Positions 25,834 to 38,224 of a DNA stretch of 64,000 nucleotides are shown one piece after another. Position 1 is the first letter of the stretch. Each line of letters begins with the position of its first letter. Made by a program: the position numbers and the translations under genes. The notes under the pieces were generated by a model that searched no databases, had not been told where the DNA came from, and was given only the letters and a program-made list of their open reading frames with translations. The DNA is from Helopsaltes ochotensis (taxonomy: Eukaryota; Chordata; Aves; Passeriformes; Locustellidae): assembly GCA_013400155.1 (NCBI GenBank), contig VXBM01001082.1, forward strand, positions 83,411-147,410, read 5' to 3'.

Positions 25834-27059
25834 TCCTTGGCAAGATAGAATTCCCTCAGGATAAGTAGATCTAAATTATGCACTTTCCTCATCTGTGATG
25901 AATGCAATAAACAGAAGTTTATGGAAGAGGAAGTTCCTTTTGCTTTATAGCCGTCATCACTGGAAAATCAGGCATCCCTAAATGCAAAGAATGGATTCTC
26001 CACATGCCTCTGAATCAGCCACCTGTTGATGAAGTATTTATTTAATGTTCTCTCTTGGGTAGCTACTGGCCATTTCTACGCTGCTCACATTTATCTCCTG
26101 AGATCATTGGTTTATTCTATGCTAGTTCCCTGAGCAGCCAAAAGAAAAGAGATTTATCTCATTTAGTTGGCTTGAAAAATCCTGTTGAGACCTATGCTTC
26201 TCTCCTTTGGCTGTAGCCAACGTTCTTTACTTAGGATGTTTAGATCCCCTAGCTGTTACATAAAGGATAGGTTAAGTGTTTAAAGCTTATCTTCTACTTT
26301 ATCTTTTGGAAACAGAGAGAATTCCACTGAGAAAGGAAACACATTTTACAGTGTACGATGCACAGTAAAGGTTCTCCCTGTTTCAGAAATGTCACTGTAT
26401 TTTTCTTCTGCCTTAAAAAAAAGAAGCCCTTTATGGTGCTTTATCTGTTTCATAAATACTAATTTTCAAGCAGATGAACTGATTGAATAAGCAAAATCCT
26501 TTAAAGCCTTTCATTCTTTATCTTTGCATAAAATATATTTGTATATATAATATAATATTAATTCCAATATTTTTTTTCACTAATTAGAATGTTATTGTCA
26601 GCTTCCAAGAAATTAAGGAGGAAGGGGAAAGTTTTCTTAAATGTACAATGGTAGAAGTAATGCTTCTGTTCCAGAAACCAACCGTCAACAAGCCAATTTT
26701 TAATACAAAGCTCTGTAGAAGGTTTTACTAGCCTCTGAAGCATGTGTGTTAACAGCTTTTTTTAAAGGCATGTAGCCATTATACAATGCCCAAAGCTAAA
26801 AGAAAATCATCATGCCCAAATAACCAAGAAATAACCCCTTTCTAATAAGTGACTCTAAAGGGTGCCATTTACTATTTGTCATGAGTTGCAATGCAAGATG
26901 TAACCAAAAGCATGTATTTCGTTTTCAATCAGTTGAAACCTGTTCAAGAGTTTGTTGTTTTTTTGGTTTTTTTCTTTATCTGATAACTCTGGAGGGGAGG
27001 GGGACAGGTGTCTTTCTGTTAATCTGGCAGCTGTTAAAACCAAGTGAGGCAGTGTTCCT
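25834..27059. other. Noncoding stretch, nothing recognised
   Basis: AT-rich sequence with short chance frames. No repeat family was identified. Confidence 0.45.
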
Positions 27060-27447
27060 TATATTTTCCATGACCCATCCTCCCTCCAGGGGGATTTCTT
27101 CTGTTAATTGGCCATTAAGACTCACTGCATAACTGATAACATTACATCATCCCATTGTGAGATGCTCCACCTAATGGGAGGAGCCATGAATTTCTGCCTG
27201 GATAAAAACCTGACTTTCAGAAACACCAGCAGCCTGTTCTCCACTGGATTCCCAAAGAAAGACCGGACCCATTTCGCTATCACTGGACCCTTTCTACAAG
27301 ATCATCTCTACTCCAACAGAACCACATCTGTCACTCCAGGACAACTAATTTTGGACTGCTTCCAACACCCTGGCCAACAGAGTGTCTGGTCGTATTCTGA
27401 CTCTATCAGAATTTCTAGCATTTTTTTGTTTGTTTGCTTGTTCGTTT
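27060..27447 (+). mobile_element. ERV LTR, interrupted by assembly gap (family E)
   Basis: Ordered blocks 'gttaattggccattaagact', 'gatgctccacctaatgggag', a TATA-like 'ggataaaaacc' near 27200, 'cccatttcgctatcactgga', 'acaagatcatctctactcca' and 'ccaacaccctggccaacaga' match an LTR type I recognise from birds. The 3' end runs into a T-rich tract and then the gap at 27448, so the full length is unknown. The long open frame here is mostly gap characters. Confidence 0.6.
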
Positions 27448-27803
27448 NNNNNNNNNNNNNNNNNNNNNNNNNNNNNNNNNNNNNNNNNNNNNNNNNNNNN
27501 NNNNNNNNNNNNNNNNNNNNNNNNNNNNNNNNNNNNNNNNNNNNNNNNNNNNNNNNNNNNNNNNNNNNNNNNNNNNNNNNNNNNNNNNNNNNNNNNNNNN
27601 NNNNNNNNNNNNNNNNNNNNNNNNNNNNNNNNNNNNNNNNNNNNNNNNNNNNNNNNNNNNNNNNNNNNNNNNNNNNNNNNNNNNNNNNNNNNNNNNNNNN
27701 NNNNNNNNNNNNNNNNNNNNNNNNNNNNNNNNNNNNNNNNNNNNNNNNNNNNNNNNNNNNNNNNNNNNNNNNNNNNNNNNNNNNNNNNNNNNNNNNNNNN
27801 NNN
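27448..27803. other. Assembly gap (356 N)
   Basis: Run of N bordered by a T/G-rich tract on the left and seven T on the right. The four long frames reported across it are artefacts of unknown bases. Confidence 0.99.
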
Positions 27804-28779
27804 TTTTTTTAATGCAAAAATGGTCCAATATTTCAATTCTTCCTTAAATTATTACTTACTCAAAGTTTTATTTAAATGCAAAAGACTAGGACCATGGCTA
27901 AATCAATTCCTATAGACATTTCTGAGATCCAAATATTTCAAATATTTAAATGAGTTCTTTGCTCTAGCAGTGGATTAGAAATTAAATCTTCATATACTGG
28001 CAAAATTAATTTTACTGTTCAAAACAGATCTACTTTAAAAACCTCTTTTATTTCTGTATGTAGTCTCAATAACAGGGCTTGGTCGTGTTTACACTTCAGT
28101 ACACACGCAGAAATACCAATAGCTTTACACATCTGCTAATAAATATCACTGTAGAGCAATTGCCTTTTAGTTCTTTATGCTGCCATACCCATATGTTCTC
28201 AGGCAGCCCTTCCTTCTGTTGTCTGCTTCTTTTTGACAAGGAAGTGCTCAGATATAAAAAAGCGGGCATTTAAAAACCATAAAAAATTTAATTTTTTTTT
28301 TAAACATTTTGTTTTATACATAGAACAGTTAGTTTTATTATATATGCTTCTAAATGGGTATATAGGTGAATATCTTCTATGTATACAGTGGGGAGCAGGC
28401 GGATGCTATGTCATTTCAGACTGTCCTGTCTACTGAAAAAGCAGCAGGAATCTGGCTTCGGGACACAGACTGCAGTCCCACTCTTTTGAAGACCACAGCT
28501 ACTGCAGAAATCAGAAGCAGGTAAGAAAAAGCAATAGGCGTGTATCAGAGCTGAATGACAATGATTATTGTCTGGTAGAGAGGAGCAGCTGGCAGTATGC
28601 CAGTACTAAAAGATCAGCCTGTATATCAGCAGCACCTATACTACTGTCCTTTAGTAGCTGAGCAGTGAAACCCTGGTTGTATTTTGGTTGGCATGTTCTT
28701 ATAGGACTTTTTAATAGGACTTCAAAAAGAAAATATTTAACTGACTTAATAGGACTATGCAGTAGTAGTTCATGGAATG
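27804..28779. other. AT-rich noncoding stretch, nothing recognised
   Basis: Short chance frames only. A slightly GC-richer patch at 28440-28520 matches nothing I know. Confidence 0.45.
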
Positions 28780-28850
28780 GTAGAATCATAGAATGACTTG
28801 ATTTGGAAGGGATCTTAAAGATCATCTAGATCCAATTCCCTGAAGTAGTT
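28780..28850 (-). mobile_element. CR1 LINE 3' tail
   Basis: On plus: 'tagaatcatagaatgacttg', then 'gaagggatcttaaagatcat'. This is the reverse complement of the CR1 end. About 70 bases. Confidence 0.85.
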
Positions 28851-29064
28851 TGGGATTCTTTTCCTTAAGGCAGAAAAGTGATGAACATGAGATATGGCAA
28901 AAGTCTGTGAGGTCATGAATAGCAGTGTTGTTTTCCCAGATAAATGTGAAACATCAAAAAAAGATGCCAGTTTCAAAAAAAAAAGGACACAACTCTTTAT
29001 GGGATCTTTAAATCTGTAGAAATCCATTGCTGAGATAAGAGACAGGAAAGGACTGCACTCATGC

Positions 29065-29235
29065 ACTCAGTCATCTGAAGGCAATAAGGGATCTTTATTT
29101 ACAAAATCTCGACATTTACAGAATTCCAAAGGTGATCAGGGATTGGAGGGTGAAGTTGCCACCTCTCCAACACATTGGTCACACCAGCAGTCTATCAACT
29201 GTCTCCTCCTCCATGAAAATATGAAAACAAACCAC
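29065..29235 (-). mobile_element. Possible minus-strand ERV LTR fragment
   Basis: Minus-strand AATAAA at plus 29094-29099, then 'gggattggagggtgaagttg' and 'ccacctctccaacaca', resembling the block at 22015-22330. Boundaries are unclear. Confidence 0.4.
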
Positions 29236-29494
29236 TGTTTACATTTAAGTGCATGAGAAACTCCATTACAGAAATGAAAACATCAGAAGGCTGAAAAATC
29301 AAAATGACAATCCATGGTACAGGTTATTAAATATTTTAAAAGCCCTGAGATTCAGCAGAACATTAGGAAGTGCTACAGAAGATAAATGCCTAATTTTTTT
29401 AAATGATGAAGTCATGTCTTTGAACTTAGAATGTAAGAAACTGATATAGTCATGTCGGCTGAGATGATACGCTGGAAAACTGACACTTCATTAC

Positions 29495-30106
29495 TGTCGG
29501 GACCCAGGACATCCTGGTCTGTCCTGGATGGTCTGGGACCCTGGCAAGGGGCTCGGAGACTTTGGCACAAAGACAAAAATGATGTTGCCTTTGATTTCAG
29601 CCTATGGGAGCATTTACCAACTCTGCGTGGAGATTTACAAGCCACGAAACTTTTATTTGAATAATAGTTAGTTTATCACAGGGTGCAAAAGTAGAATTTT
29701 GGGGTTTTTGAATGGGGGTCAGGGAGGCAACATGGAGGAAATTGGGTGTGTCCCTATCCTCTTGTCCCTTCTTCTTGCCTTCCCTTTTTCTGCTGTGTGG
29801 TGGCACTTTGGGATTGGATTAGAGAAATGGACTGTTTAATATAGATGATAGTTATTGGAAATTAAGTGTAAACATGAAACACGTAGTATTTAGTATAAAG
29901 GAGATAAGACTGCCCTGGGGGAGGTCTGTCAGCAGGCACCTGCATGCTGAACAGACCTTCACAGGGCAGAGAAAAGAATGTAAAGTTAAGGGAAAATAAA
30001 TAACCTTGAAATACAGCCGACTCACCTCCTTCTTCTTCTGGCATGGGGCTTTGAAAAACAGACTTTTAAACAGCTTTGTCGAGGTTTTCCAACCCAAATT
30101 CCAGCA
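29495..30106 (+). mobile_element. Solo LTR, 612 bp, with 6-bp target-site duplication (class II-like ERV)
   Basis: Begins TGTCGGGACC and ends CCAGCA, so it has the canonical TG...CA ends. It is flanked on both sides by the perfect 6-base direct repeat CATTAC (29489-29494 and 30107-30112). A poly(A) signal AATAAA is at 29995-30000, about 100 bases before the end, as expected for the R/U5 region. There is no internal retroviral sequence and no second LTR, so this is a solo LTR left by recombination. Six-base target duplications are typical of alpha/beta-retrovirus-type integrases, which supports class II (ERVK-like) over ERVL-like. Short frames inside are not retroviral genes. Confidence 0.88.
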
Positions 30107-30126
30107 CATTACTACCAAAAAGCTGG

Positions 30127-30186
30127 TAAAAAAAAAACCAAAAAAACAACAAAAAAAAAACCAACCAAAAAAAACCCCAAAAAACC
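30127..30186. repeat. A/C-rich low-complexity tract
   Basis: A-rich run with 'ccaaaa' and 'aaaacccc' words directly downstream of the solo LTR target duplication. Confidence 0.9.
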
Positions 30187-31959
30187 TCCTTAACACAAAT
30201 GTAGTATTAAGAGTTAGGCATTCTTTATTTGGCTGAATGGATATGGGGATATTAAACAGCACTGACTTTTAACAGAATTTAGAAGATTTCAATTAATTTT
30301 TGGTATCATAAATTAGATATATTGAAAGTCTGGAGTTATCTAATAATACTTAAATTAAAAGAAACAAAAAAAAAGTCTTTCTCTTCCTATACATATAACA
30401 TCCAAAAGGAAAATTATTTCATTACATGATAGAATATGATACTGATAAAACACTAAAATAAAAGACGGTTGTTATAGGTGTTTTGTAAAATGTTTTAAAC
30501 TTCAAAGACTTCTGGTAAAAGTGGGAAGACCTACATTTTGCAAGTCTCCCAGATTTTTCATCAAGGAAAAGAAAACATCAGCACTTACACGGTAATGATG
30601 AGGCTGGTAAGGGAATACTGTGATTTCAGAGACACTTTGAATAGATCTTTTTGAGTGAGATTTGTTTATAATTTAAAGAACAGATACACCAAAAAAAAGG
30701 TTATTATCACAGGTTCAGGTCATGTTTAAAAGAGCTGTAACTGATTCACATTAATGATCATTGCCTCAAATGACACTGAAAATACAGTCAGTTCCTTAAA
30801 ACTGAGGCAAAATTTGTTATTTTAAAGTAAAATAAACATAGGAAATAGAGTTCCAGTATTCAGTAAATTGAAGACTGTCTATATCAGGTAGCTAGTTCAA
30901 GAGGGAAGGAGATAGGTGGAATCCAAATTATGTGTTAAGCTGAGCTATAAATAACATTCAACAGTTATATTTTAGAATCAAATTAAGTCAAAAGATAAAA
31001 AGAAAATAGGGAAAATAGAATTATTCTGGTACAAAACAAAGGCAATTATGTTTGGTCTCAGCTACATGTTTTGTAGGAGAAAGACAGAAGAATTTTTCTG
31101 GTAATTGTCCTTTCACAAAAATGATTCACCCTTCAACTGTCTTCTTATTATGGTCTTAATCCACAATGTAAGGCCTCTTAGACACCAAAACACAATTCAA
31201 CTAAAATTGCCTTTGAGGGGCCTCAGACTCTCCCAAAAGGGTTATTTCTCAACTGCAGACTGCGGATGAAGTCCCTACAAATATTCTGAGCACTAAGTGA
31301 AAGACACAAAATGACCTCCAGAACTGTATGGATCTCATTCATCCACAATGTTTCACTGTTTGGTCATCTTCTGGATGTGCTGTAGTCTCCTCAAAGCTTT
31401 TGGAAAACATGATAGAGCAGGCCATCCCAGATCTCACTTTTCCAGATGATCTCATGAGGAGATCTTTCTGCTGTTCTCTACTTTGAAAGCATATACACAG
31501 AGAGGGGAGTGATTTCCATGCTGCAAAAATATAGATTTTCCTACTAAACTTCCTCTAAATACCCCCCAGCCTTTCCATACATGTCTTAGGTTTACTGATT
31601 TAGTCTGGTTGTTAGCACCATCTTTGCTTTGTGAGACATGCATTATTTTGATACAACTATTCAGCGCAACCTTGAGCTGTATTTCCTATTCTTTAGTAAT
31701 TTAATTTGCAAACAGAAGCTTAGTAAGCTACAGGAAATGAGGTGAATGCGGGTTTGTTGGTTCTTCTGAAGTTTACTTTGCATCTCTGCTTCATTATATG
31801 AAGGAATTTTTATCTTCATCTTCCATTTTCCCCCTGTGTTAGTGATAGTACTATTTGATACTATAAGTATCAAATGGTACTATTAGGCTTTTAGTTAATG
31901 CAACACAAGTTTGCAGCTTAGTCTGAGTGAAAACAGCCAAAGCATGATATGGAACAGTT
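30187..31959. other. AT-rich noncoding stretch, nothing recognised
   Basis: No gene or repeat family seen. Frames up to 70 codons only. Confidence 0.45.
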
Positions 31960-32300
31960 CTAGTTAGCCTGGGACATGCTTGTCCGAGCTTGCTTGGCCA
32001 GCCCTGGCACCGTTACAAGCATCTGAACCTTCCCCTGGTCTTTGGGTGACCTGGTAGGTTCTGGAGAGCTTGAACTCTTTGTTATCAATGGTGACTATAG
32101 TGGAGACAAAAGGAAGACTCTGTTGGGGATAACTACACAGGTTTATTGAAGCATCCTCACCCTGGGAGTTCTGCCCCAGCAGAGCGATCTGACCCCTTGT
32201 GAGAGTACCTAATATTTGGCGGAGGAATAAGGGAAAAAGTAACAGTTGTGACCTATAGGACCCTGTGCTCCCCTGGGCCCCCCAGGGTAAGAGAAAAATG
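31960..32300 (-). mobile_element. Minus-strand ERV LTR, R/U5 part
   Basis: Read on the minus strand: 'ggggtcagatcgctctgctg', 'cagaactcccagggtgagga', 'gcttcaataaacctgtgtag' with AATAAA (plus 32142-32147), then 'ttatccccaacagagtcttc'. This is the usual order at the end of an LTR (poly(A) signal, short GT-rich stretch, U5). The U3 boundary on the high-coordinate side is not resolved. Confidence 0.5.
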
Positions 32301-32309
32301 TAGGAGTTG

Positions 32310-33300
32310 AGTTGAAGCCTTTAGAGAAATTAAAATATATTAAGCCATACTAATAAGAAGTAGAGGTTTGACTATAATTTTAAGCAAGCATATTTTACCT
32401 TAAGAGACAGTTAGCATAAACCTAAGGCGCTGGGCCTGGAATTCAGCTCTAAACATAATAAAAAATAGAATTTCATGATATTGGCTAGAACAAGTACAGC
32501 TTTCACACAAATAAGATAAAAGTTTTTACATTAATAGATACAGAATCTTTTACGTTAATTAGATATGCTATATGCGTAGGTGCTTGTGGAAAAAACAGGC
32601 ATCAATTTTCGTAATTTCACGTGTTTTCAAAGTTAGATTCAGATTGGTGTAGAGAAATTGTTTTAGAAGTGTGTTCTTAGTTAATTTGGTAGCCTATAGA
32701 TAAGACTATGAATATGCATTCAGAATTTAGGAATAAAAAGCCCCTGCTTCTAGGTAATGGCATTGATCAATCAATTTGATCGGTCCACTCTCCTGTCATC
32801 AACAAGAAGAGAGAATGGGGCTCTGCCAGAGAAATGCTGCCAGGGAGCTGTGTTCAGGACTCTGTCAGGTATCATATTGCGTGAGGGATGCTTTTGCTGT
32901 TTCTGTCTCTGTCGCTGTGAGGGGGGTGCTGGTGCTGCCACTGCCGTAGTCGCTGCCGTTGCTGCTGCCGTTATGGCAGTCTCTCTGCAGCTCTCTCTGT
33001 TCCAGCTGCTGCTGCTGGGACACTGCTCGGGACCTTTGCTAACCCCTCTCTTCTTGCGACCGATCGAGACCCCCTTTCTGGTCAGTTTTCCCTTGCGGTC
33101 AGGACTGCTCCCCAGTCCTCCCTTCCCTGCAGCCGGGTCCTCTTTCTGGTCTTCACTCTGTTCCCTTTTCTGATCTCTGCAAACCAAGACCCCCTTTCCC
33201 AGTCGCCTTTCTCTGCGATCAGAAAAATCCCTTGTCAGTCAGCCCCTTCCCCTGGGTTGGTTTCTCCCTGTCACTGTTTTACCCATGGTTGTAACTTTGT
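32310..33300 (+). mobile_element. Plus-strand LTR-like promoter region with CpG-bearing leader
   Basis: An AT-rich U3-like part is followed by a TATA-like 'gaataaaaagcccc' (32731-32744), a leader 'cactctcctgtcatcaacaa', and a GC-richer stretch with several CpG dinucleotides and imperfect 'gaccccctttc' repeats at 33068-33102 and 33188-33222. The order resembles U3-R-U5 and the leader of a bird ERV. The two 138-codon frames, one on each strand (32757-33187), come from CT/GCTG low-complexity sequence and show no domain. It could be a separate element from the minus-strand piece at 31960 or part of one composite. Confidence 0.45.
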
Positions 33301-33700
33301 TAAGTTGTTGTTAAGTCGTCTTTATCTCACTAGTACGCTAAATACTGTAACTCTTTGTAAGAACAAATTTTTAGAAGATCTCATGTTTTCGAGACTGATG
33401 CATTTATGTGATAAACACCTTTGTAATAACCAGAAAATGCTCTTGGCAAATTGAGATCTTAACCCACGATAAGCTCGACAGTGACCAATGGGGGGAACAA
33501 GGCAGTAATACAGAGAGTAAGGGACATCTCCAGAAACTAGTGAGGGAAAGGAATGGGGAGGATCCCTCGGGTCCTGTCCAGTCACTAGGTACCCTCCCGG
33601 GAACTTTCAAGACTCAGGGAGGTGCCCCAATATGTCAGACAAGCCCCAGGGGTAGGGAAATAGATGATTGACACATACTATAACTCGGTAAACAACTTCA
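33301..33700. other. Possible internal ERV remnant or unique sequence
   Basis: The sequence after the leader keeps a higher GC content ('gaggatccctcgggtcctgt' and 'ggtaccctcccgggaacttt'). A plus-strand frame of 87 codons (33408-33671) has no recognisable Gag or other motif. Assignment to the upstream LTR is by position only. Confidence 0.25.
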
Positions 33701-36700
33701 GGAACAAACCATAAGGAAATGAAACAGGAGTACAAGGAATGAAACATCTTGAACAATAACATTCGTATAAAACTGGAAACCAAAAACACACTACAGCATG
33801 ACATGACCTGTTTAAAGCTAAACAGATTAAAAGGGCTACAGTTTTATCTAACAGGTACACCGATGCTACTTTTGGTACAGAAGTTAATTTTGTATGCTGT
33901 GCTAATTAATCTAATCTAGGCTGTTTGGGTTCTGGCTGAATAGAGGAATTCGTGATTACAGAATTGTTGATAGTGGTGTTGCTTGGACAGGAAAGCTTAG
34001 CTACATACAAAGACAGAGTTCTGCTCTCACAGTGAAACCTGCTATCACCTCCAGGGCTAAACTCTCTGGAAAGTGTTAATTACCCTCTCATGTATTTCAC
34101 CCTGTAGGCATTCATTGGTTGCTCTTCCTACGTAGAACATGGCAGGTGGAGGCAAAGTTCCCTATGGAGAGTATAATTCAAAGACTTGCAAAATAATATC
34201 CACCTTTTTGAGTTCTGCAGAAGAAGCAGAACCATATCTGATTTTTACTTACTTATTTTCCAGACATCATTTTAAGGGAATGTGGAAATTCACTTCTCAA
34301 CTTTTCTCAGTTTCTTACTTTATTACTCTTTCACAGTCTCTTTTTTTCTGGCATTTTTTTTTGGCCTGTGCCAAGATACTACAGAAACAGTTTATACAGT
34401 ATTTGAGAGTACAAAACAATAATTTATTGTCTATTATACACAGCATATTGCTAAGATTAACAGACTACTACAGTGATCAGTAGTATCTTCATGCAGTTGC
34501 ATAGGGGAAAGTCAGCTTTTGTTGCATTTTGTAGTGGGATGACCCTCAATATTGCTGAATTGGTGTCTTCTAATTAATCTCCTCCGCTGAGGCAGGAGGG
34601 CTGGAAAGGACCTTGATGTGAATATTTTTACCCTTGAATCTTTTTGGAGCTGGTAGCTCTCACCATTTTTCCAGGTACCCTTTTGTCTGTGCTTTTACTG
34701 TTCTTATTTTTTGTGGTTTTAAAGCACAGACTTTTTTACACCTTAGCAACAATGTTCTCAGTAAAATTGATCCAAGGTCACACAGCTGCTTTGAATTAAA
34801 CTAGGCCTTGAATTACAGACAGCTGAATTGGGTTGAGTGGGGCTACTTCAAAATTAACTGAGTTAGCTTTTCAGCATAATGACATCCCTGAACCTCCAAA
34901 TTATTGCAAAAATCGATTTGCCTAAATATGAGAATCTAATTTTCTGTGAGATGTCCTGGCATATCCACCTGGTTTCTTGAAAAGTTTCAACTAAAAAAAT
35001 AATATAGAAAAAGAGCTATAACTTGATTTTTCCTTAATAATTATTTACAGTACTGTAGTGCAAACTTTTTTTTCACATTAAGTGTAGATACATGTCATCA
35101 AAGTGTTTCCAAAAGAGTTGATTCAGCCTCATTGATTTGTTTAGGTCTGCTTACTCAAATTTTGCAGCAGCATTACATTCTGAAGTAATTTTCACTTTTC
35201 CCAAATTCTGCCAAAAGTTTTATTTGAGTATTAAAAAAATTACTGTCAATTTCCTTATGCTTTAAGTGGATGTCACATCCTTTTAATATCTTTGTTTACT
35301 GAAAGTATGAAGCACGGTGGCAGCTTCTGCAGATAGAGTAGAAAAGTACTGAATCTGAAGGATAACCCTCACTGAAACAAACACTTGCAATCTGAAAAAA
35401 AACCCCACCTGTCCCTGTTATTTTCCATGTCAAGTGCATAAGCTGCAAAAACCTATCTTTTGTCTGCTCAGTCATGGAAAAGGAAGTGACAACTGCAGCA
35501 TTTTACAGCTCATAACAGTGTCAGAAGCAAAGTCAGTAAAGAAGTAAATGCAGAGGGGAAAAAATCCCTCACAATGTGCGCTTCATTGAAGAGAAATAAG
35601 AAATAACAAGAAAACATCTCTGCAGTGACAGCAAATACATGAAAATACCAACAGAAGAAAATATAAATATGTAAAACTAGAACAGAAAATGATTCATAAG
35701 ACAACATGGTTATACTAGGTGATATATGTACTCAGAAAAACTTATAGACTCCAAGAAAAAAAATTGCTTCTGGGAGAAAGGGAAAAGTTTAGGCAAGTTA
35801 AAGTTAGTGGAAGTTTAGATTAAGAGCTAGACAGAGATGGGGGAAGGAATATATTATAAAATAGTTCAGTCTTTAGCTGAGTGAAAAGGAAAATCAAAAC
35901 ACCAGCATTCACATACACTTCATTATTCTGGATGTCATTTCCTCTAGCTATGGATTATTTACGTTTAACTAACATTTTCTGTACTGTATTAAAATCTTAG
36001 TCTTAAAGAAGTTTCTTTTCTTTCTGTGCTTTTGCAGAAATTCTTGAAATATTGTGCCCAAAATAATAGGAACTGATTGAGGCCCTGGGTATCAATAGAG
36101 GCATTTCTGTTCACTTTAACAGGCTTTGAAACCCTCATAAATTAAAATCTTTACACTGTACATAGGTACATAGGTACACAGATGATAAAATAATTGAAAA
36201 AAATAAGCATCCATTTTAAAAATAGTTCTGTAGAAAGAAGATTTCTGATATTGAAACAATATCAGAAATTCAGTCTTTGACCCTTTTCACCACAAAAGAA
36301 ATCTTTTGCACTATATGACCTTTGCTGTTTTATACAAAGAGTTTTGGCCTGTATTAGATTTAAGAATTGGTTTTGAAAAGGTTGTTCATTTAACATATTA
36401 TACTTATCTGTGACAACCTTTATAGGCCTCTAGATAAGATTCTATGGAATCTGTAGCCTCTAGATAGGTGTAAGGATTTGAAGCTGATCTGAAACTGTAC
36501 AAAACGTAGTGATTAAAGAGATTGGGTAATAAGTTACATAAAGAAATATGTTTCTGCATATTAGGTCAATAAAGATACAAACTTATTTTTAAAAATGTCC
36601 TTGACTTCTTATCTTTCAGGAAGATAGTACTTGAGAATTTCTGTTTTGCTGCAGAATGATATGAATTTTCAGCTTTATCAAAAGAAGAGAAACATCAGGG

Positions 36701-38073
36701 AACCTGGTTACTGATTAGTAATAAAGATAATGAGAATTATTTCATTTGATTTGCTGAGAATTTTGATAATCAGATCTATGTAAAAGCAAAATATAATGGC
36801 AGCTAGATGCAAGAGCAAGCTTATCTTCTCTGAATATAGAGTGCTATTTTGCCATATTAATACCCCAATGAGAAACAACATTTATTATATTAAAAATAAT
36901 CCCATCTCCCCCAAAAATGGTACATATTCTAGTAATGTTCAGAAACACAGAACTTAGGGTACTCTTACAGGAGAAGGTATATGTATTGAAGTTTCTTCAT
37001 ATATTCTGAAATATTTGAATCATGCTACTCAATTTTGCTTGCATAAGAAATTCTTCTAGGAAAAAATAAGCATAAATTTATGTTAATAACAATTGAATGA
37101 GTAAGTTCTTATGAATTCTGTTATTTAAAGGCTTTGAAAAGGTAGAAGAGAGAGCATTTTGAATTTCTGCTATTTAATAAGTTTGTTTCTATTCTAGCAA
37201 ATAGAAACCCTGCAATTTATAAAAGTGTTATTTTTTTACTTAAGGATTGTAATGAAATCATAAAATGAAAAAGAAAAATAGCTTACATTCTGTCTTTTGT
37301 ATGGCAGAAGATATGTTTTTTCATTATTTAATGTAAAAAAAGTTTATAAATAACATTTCTGTGAATTAAATGTTATGGTTTTTTGGTGAGTGTTCTTTAC
37401 ATAGGCTCAAGAAATGAAAAGAAACCTGATAGAAATATGAAAAAAATTATGTGGTTCTTGTGATACAATTTTGCTCAATTCTGTTGGGAGGCAATGATTA
37501 TGTTGAATGTGAGATTGTAGATAAAGCATGATTTAAATTAAAACTGCGCTCTGGGGTGTGACTTACTTAGATTACAATAAGGTATTGCTAGATTTGTATG
37601 CCTCTTGTATGGGTTCTGAGTGGAAGCCAAGAAATGTGCTACTGGTTGTATGACCAGAAAAGGGAACTTGTAGGAATCACCCCATGATGATTAATGCAGA
37701 ATGAATTTCAAGGTTTGCCTTGAACTAAGATTAAGCAACCTCATTTCAATGACAGGGGCAGGAGGGGCAAGACAGACAGACAGACCAGTAAAGTGAAATG
37801 AATTATTTTCTGGCACTAATGCCATTGGGTGAATGGAAATTTCCATCTAACTTAGTTAATTCATGGTTCAAACTTTAACGGGAGACCCAAAGAATTTTCA
37901 AGCTCATTCATCCAAGATGCATATATATTAACTAATAGCTTTTTTTGTATGTGTAATCAAATTTGAGTGTTTTCTATTACTCCATTTTTACTGTTTTCAC
38001 CCAAGGGCATGATGACAAGTTAGACTGCACTGTCTTTTACTGCCACACTAAAATAAGAATAAAATGTCATTAA
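33701..38073. other. AT-rich noncoding stretch, nothing recognised
   Basis: The longest frame (34139-34483, plus, 114 codons) starts MAGGGKVPYGEY but has no domain, signal or family likeness. It holds a 13-bp perfect hairpin at 36241-36269. Otherwise quiet. Confidence 0.45.
36241..36269. repeat. Perfect short hairpin (13-bp arms, 3-base loop)
   Basis: Arms 36241-36253 'atttctgatattg' and 36257-36269 'caatatcagaaat' are exact complements around 'aaa'. Confidence 0.9.
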
Positions 38074-38107
38074 TGTAGCAAAATTGGTTTGATTTGTAAA
38101 GTCAGGT
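38074..38107 (+). repeat. 34-bp direct repeat flanking assembly gap (left copy)
   Basis: Identical to 38225-38258, beginning 'tgtagcaaaattggtttgat' and ending 'gtcaggt'. The left copy runs into a T tract and then N. Confidence 0.97.
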
Positions 38108-38109
38108 TT

Positions 38110-38140
<31 letters not shown>

Positions 38141-38224
38141 NNNNNNNNNNNNNNNNNNNNNNNNNNNNNNNNNNNNNNNNNNNNNNNNNNNNNNNNNNNN
38201 NNNNNNNNNNNNNNNNNNNNNNNN
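38141..38224. other. Assembly gap (84 N) beside a T tract
   Basis: N run preceded by 30 T (38111-38140) and followed by the repeated 34-bp sequence and another T-rich tract. The poly-Lys and poly-Phe frames here are artefacts. Confidence 0.99.

Noticed and set aside
27108..27915. Long open frames (137-234 codons) on both strands
   Set aside because: They are mostly N characters from the assembly gap.
32757..33187. 138-codon frames on both strands at the same place
   Set aside because: They come from CT-rich and GCTG-rich low-complexity LTR leader sequence and show no domain on either strand.
34139..34483. 114-codon plus-strand frame starting MAGGGKVPYGEY
   Set aside because: No domain, no promoter or splice context, and no family likeness; AT-rich DNA of this length yields such frames by chance.
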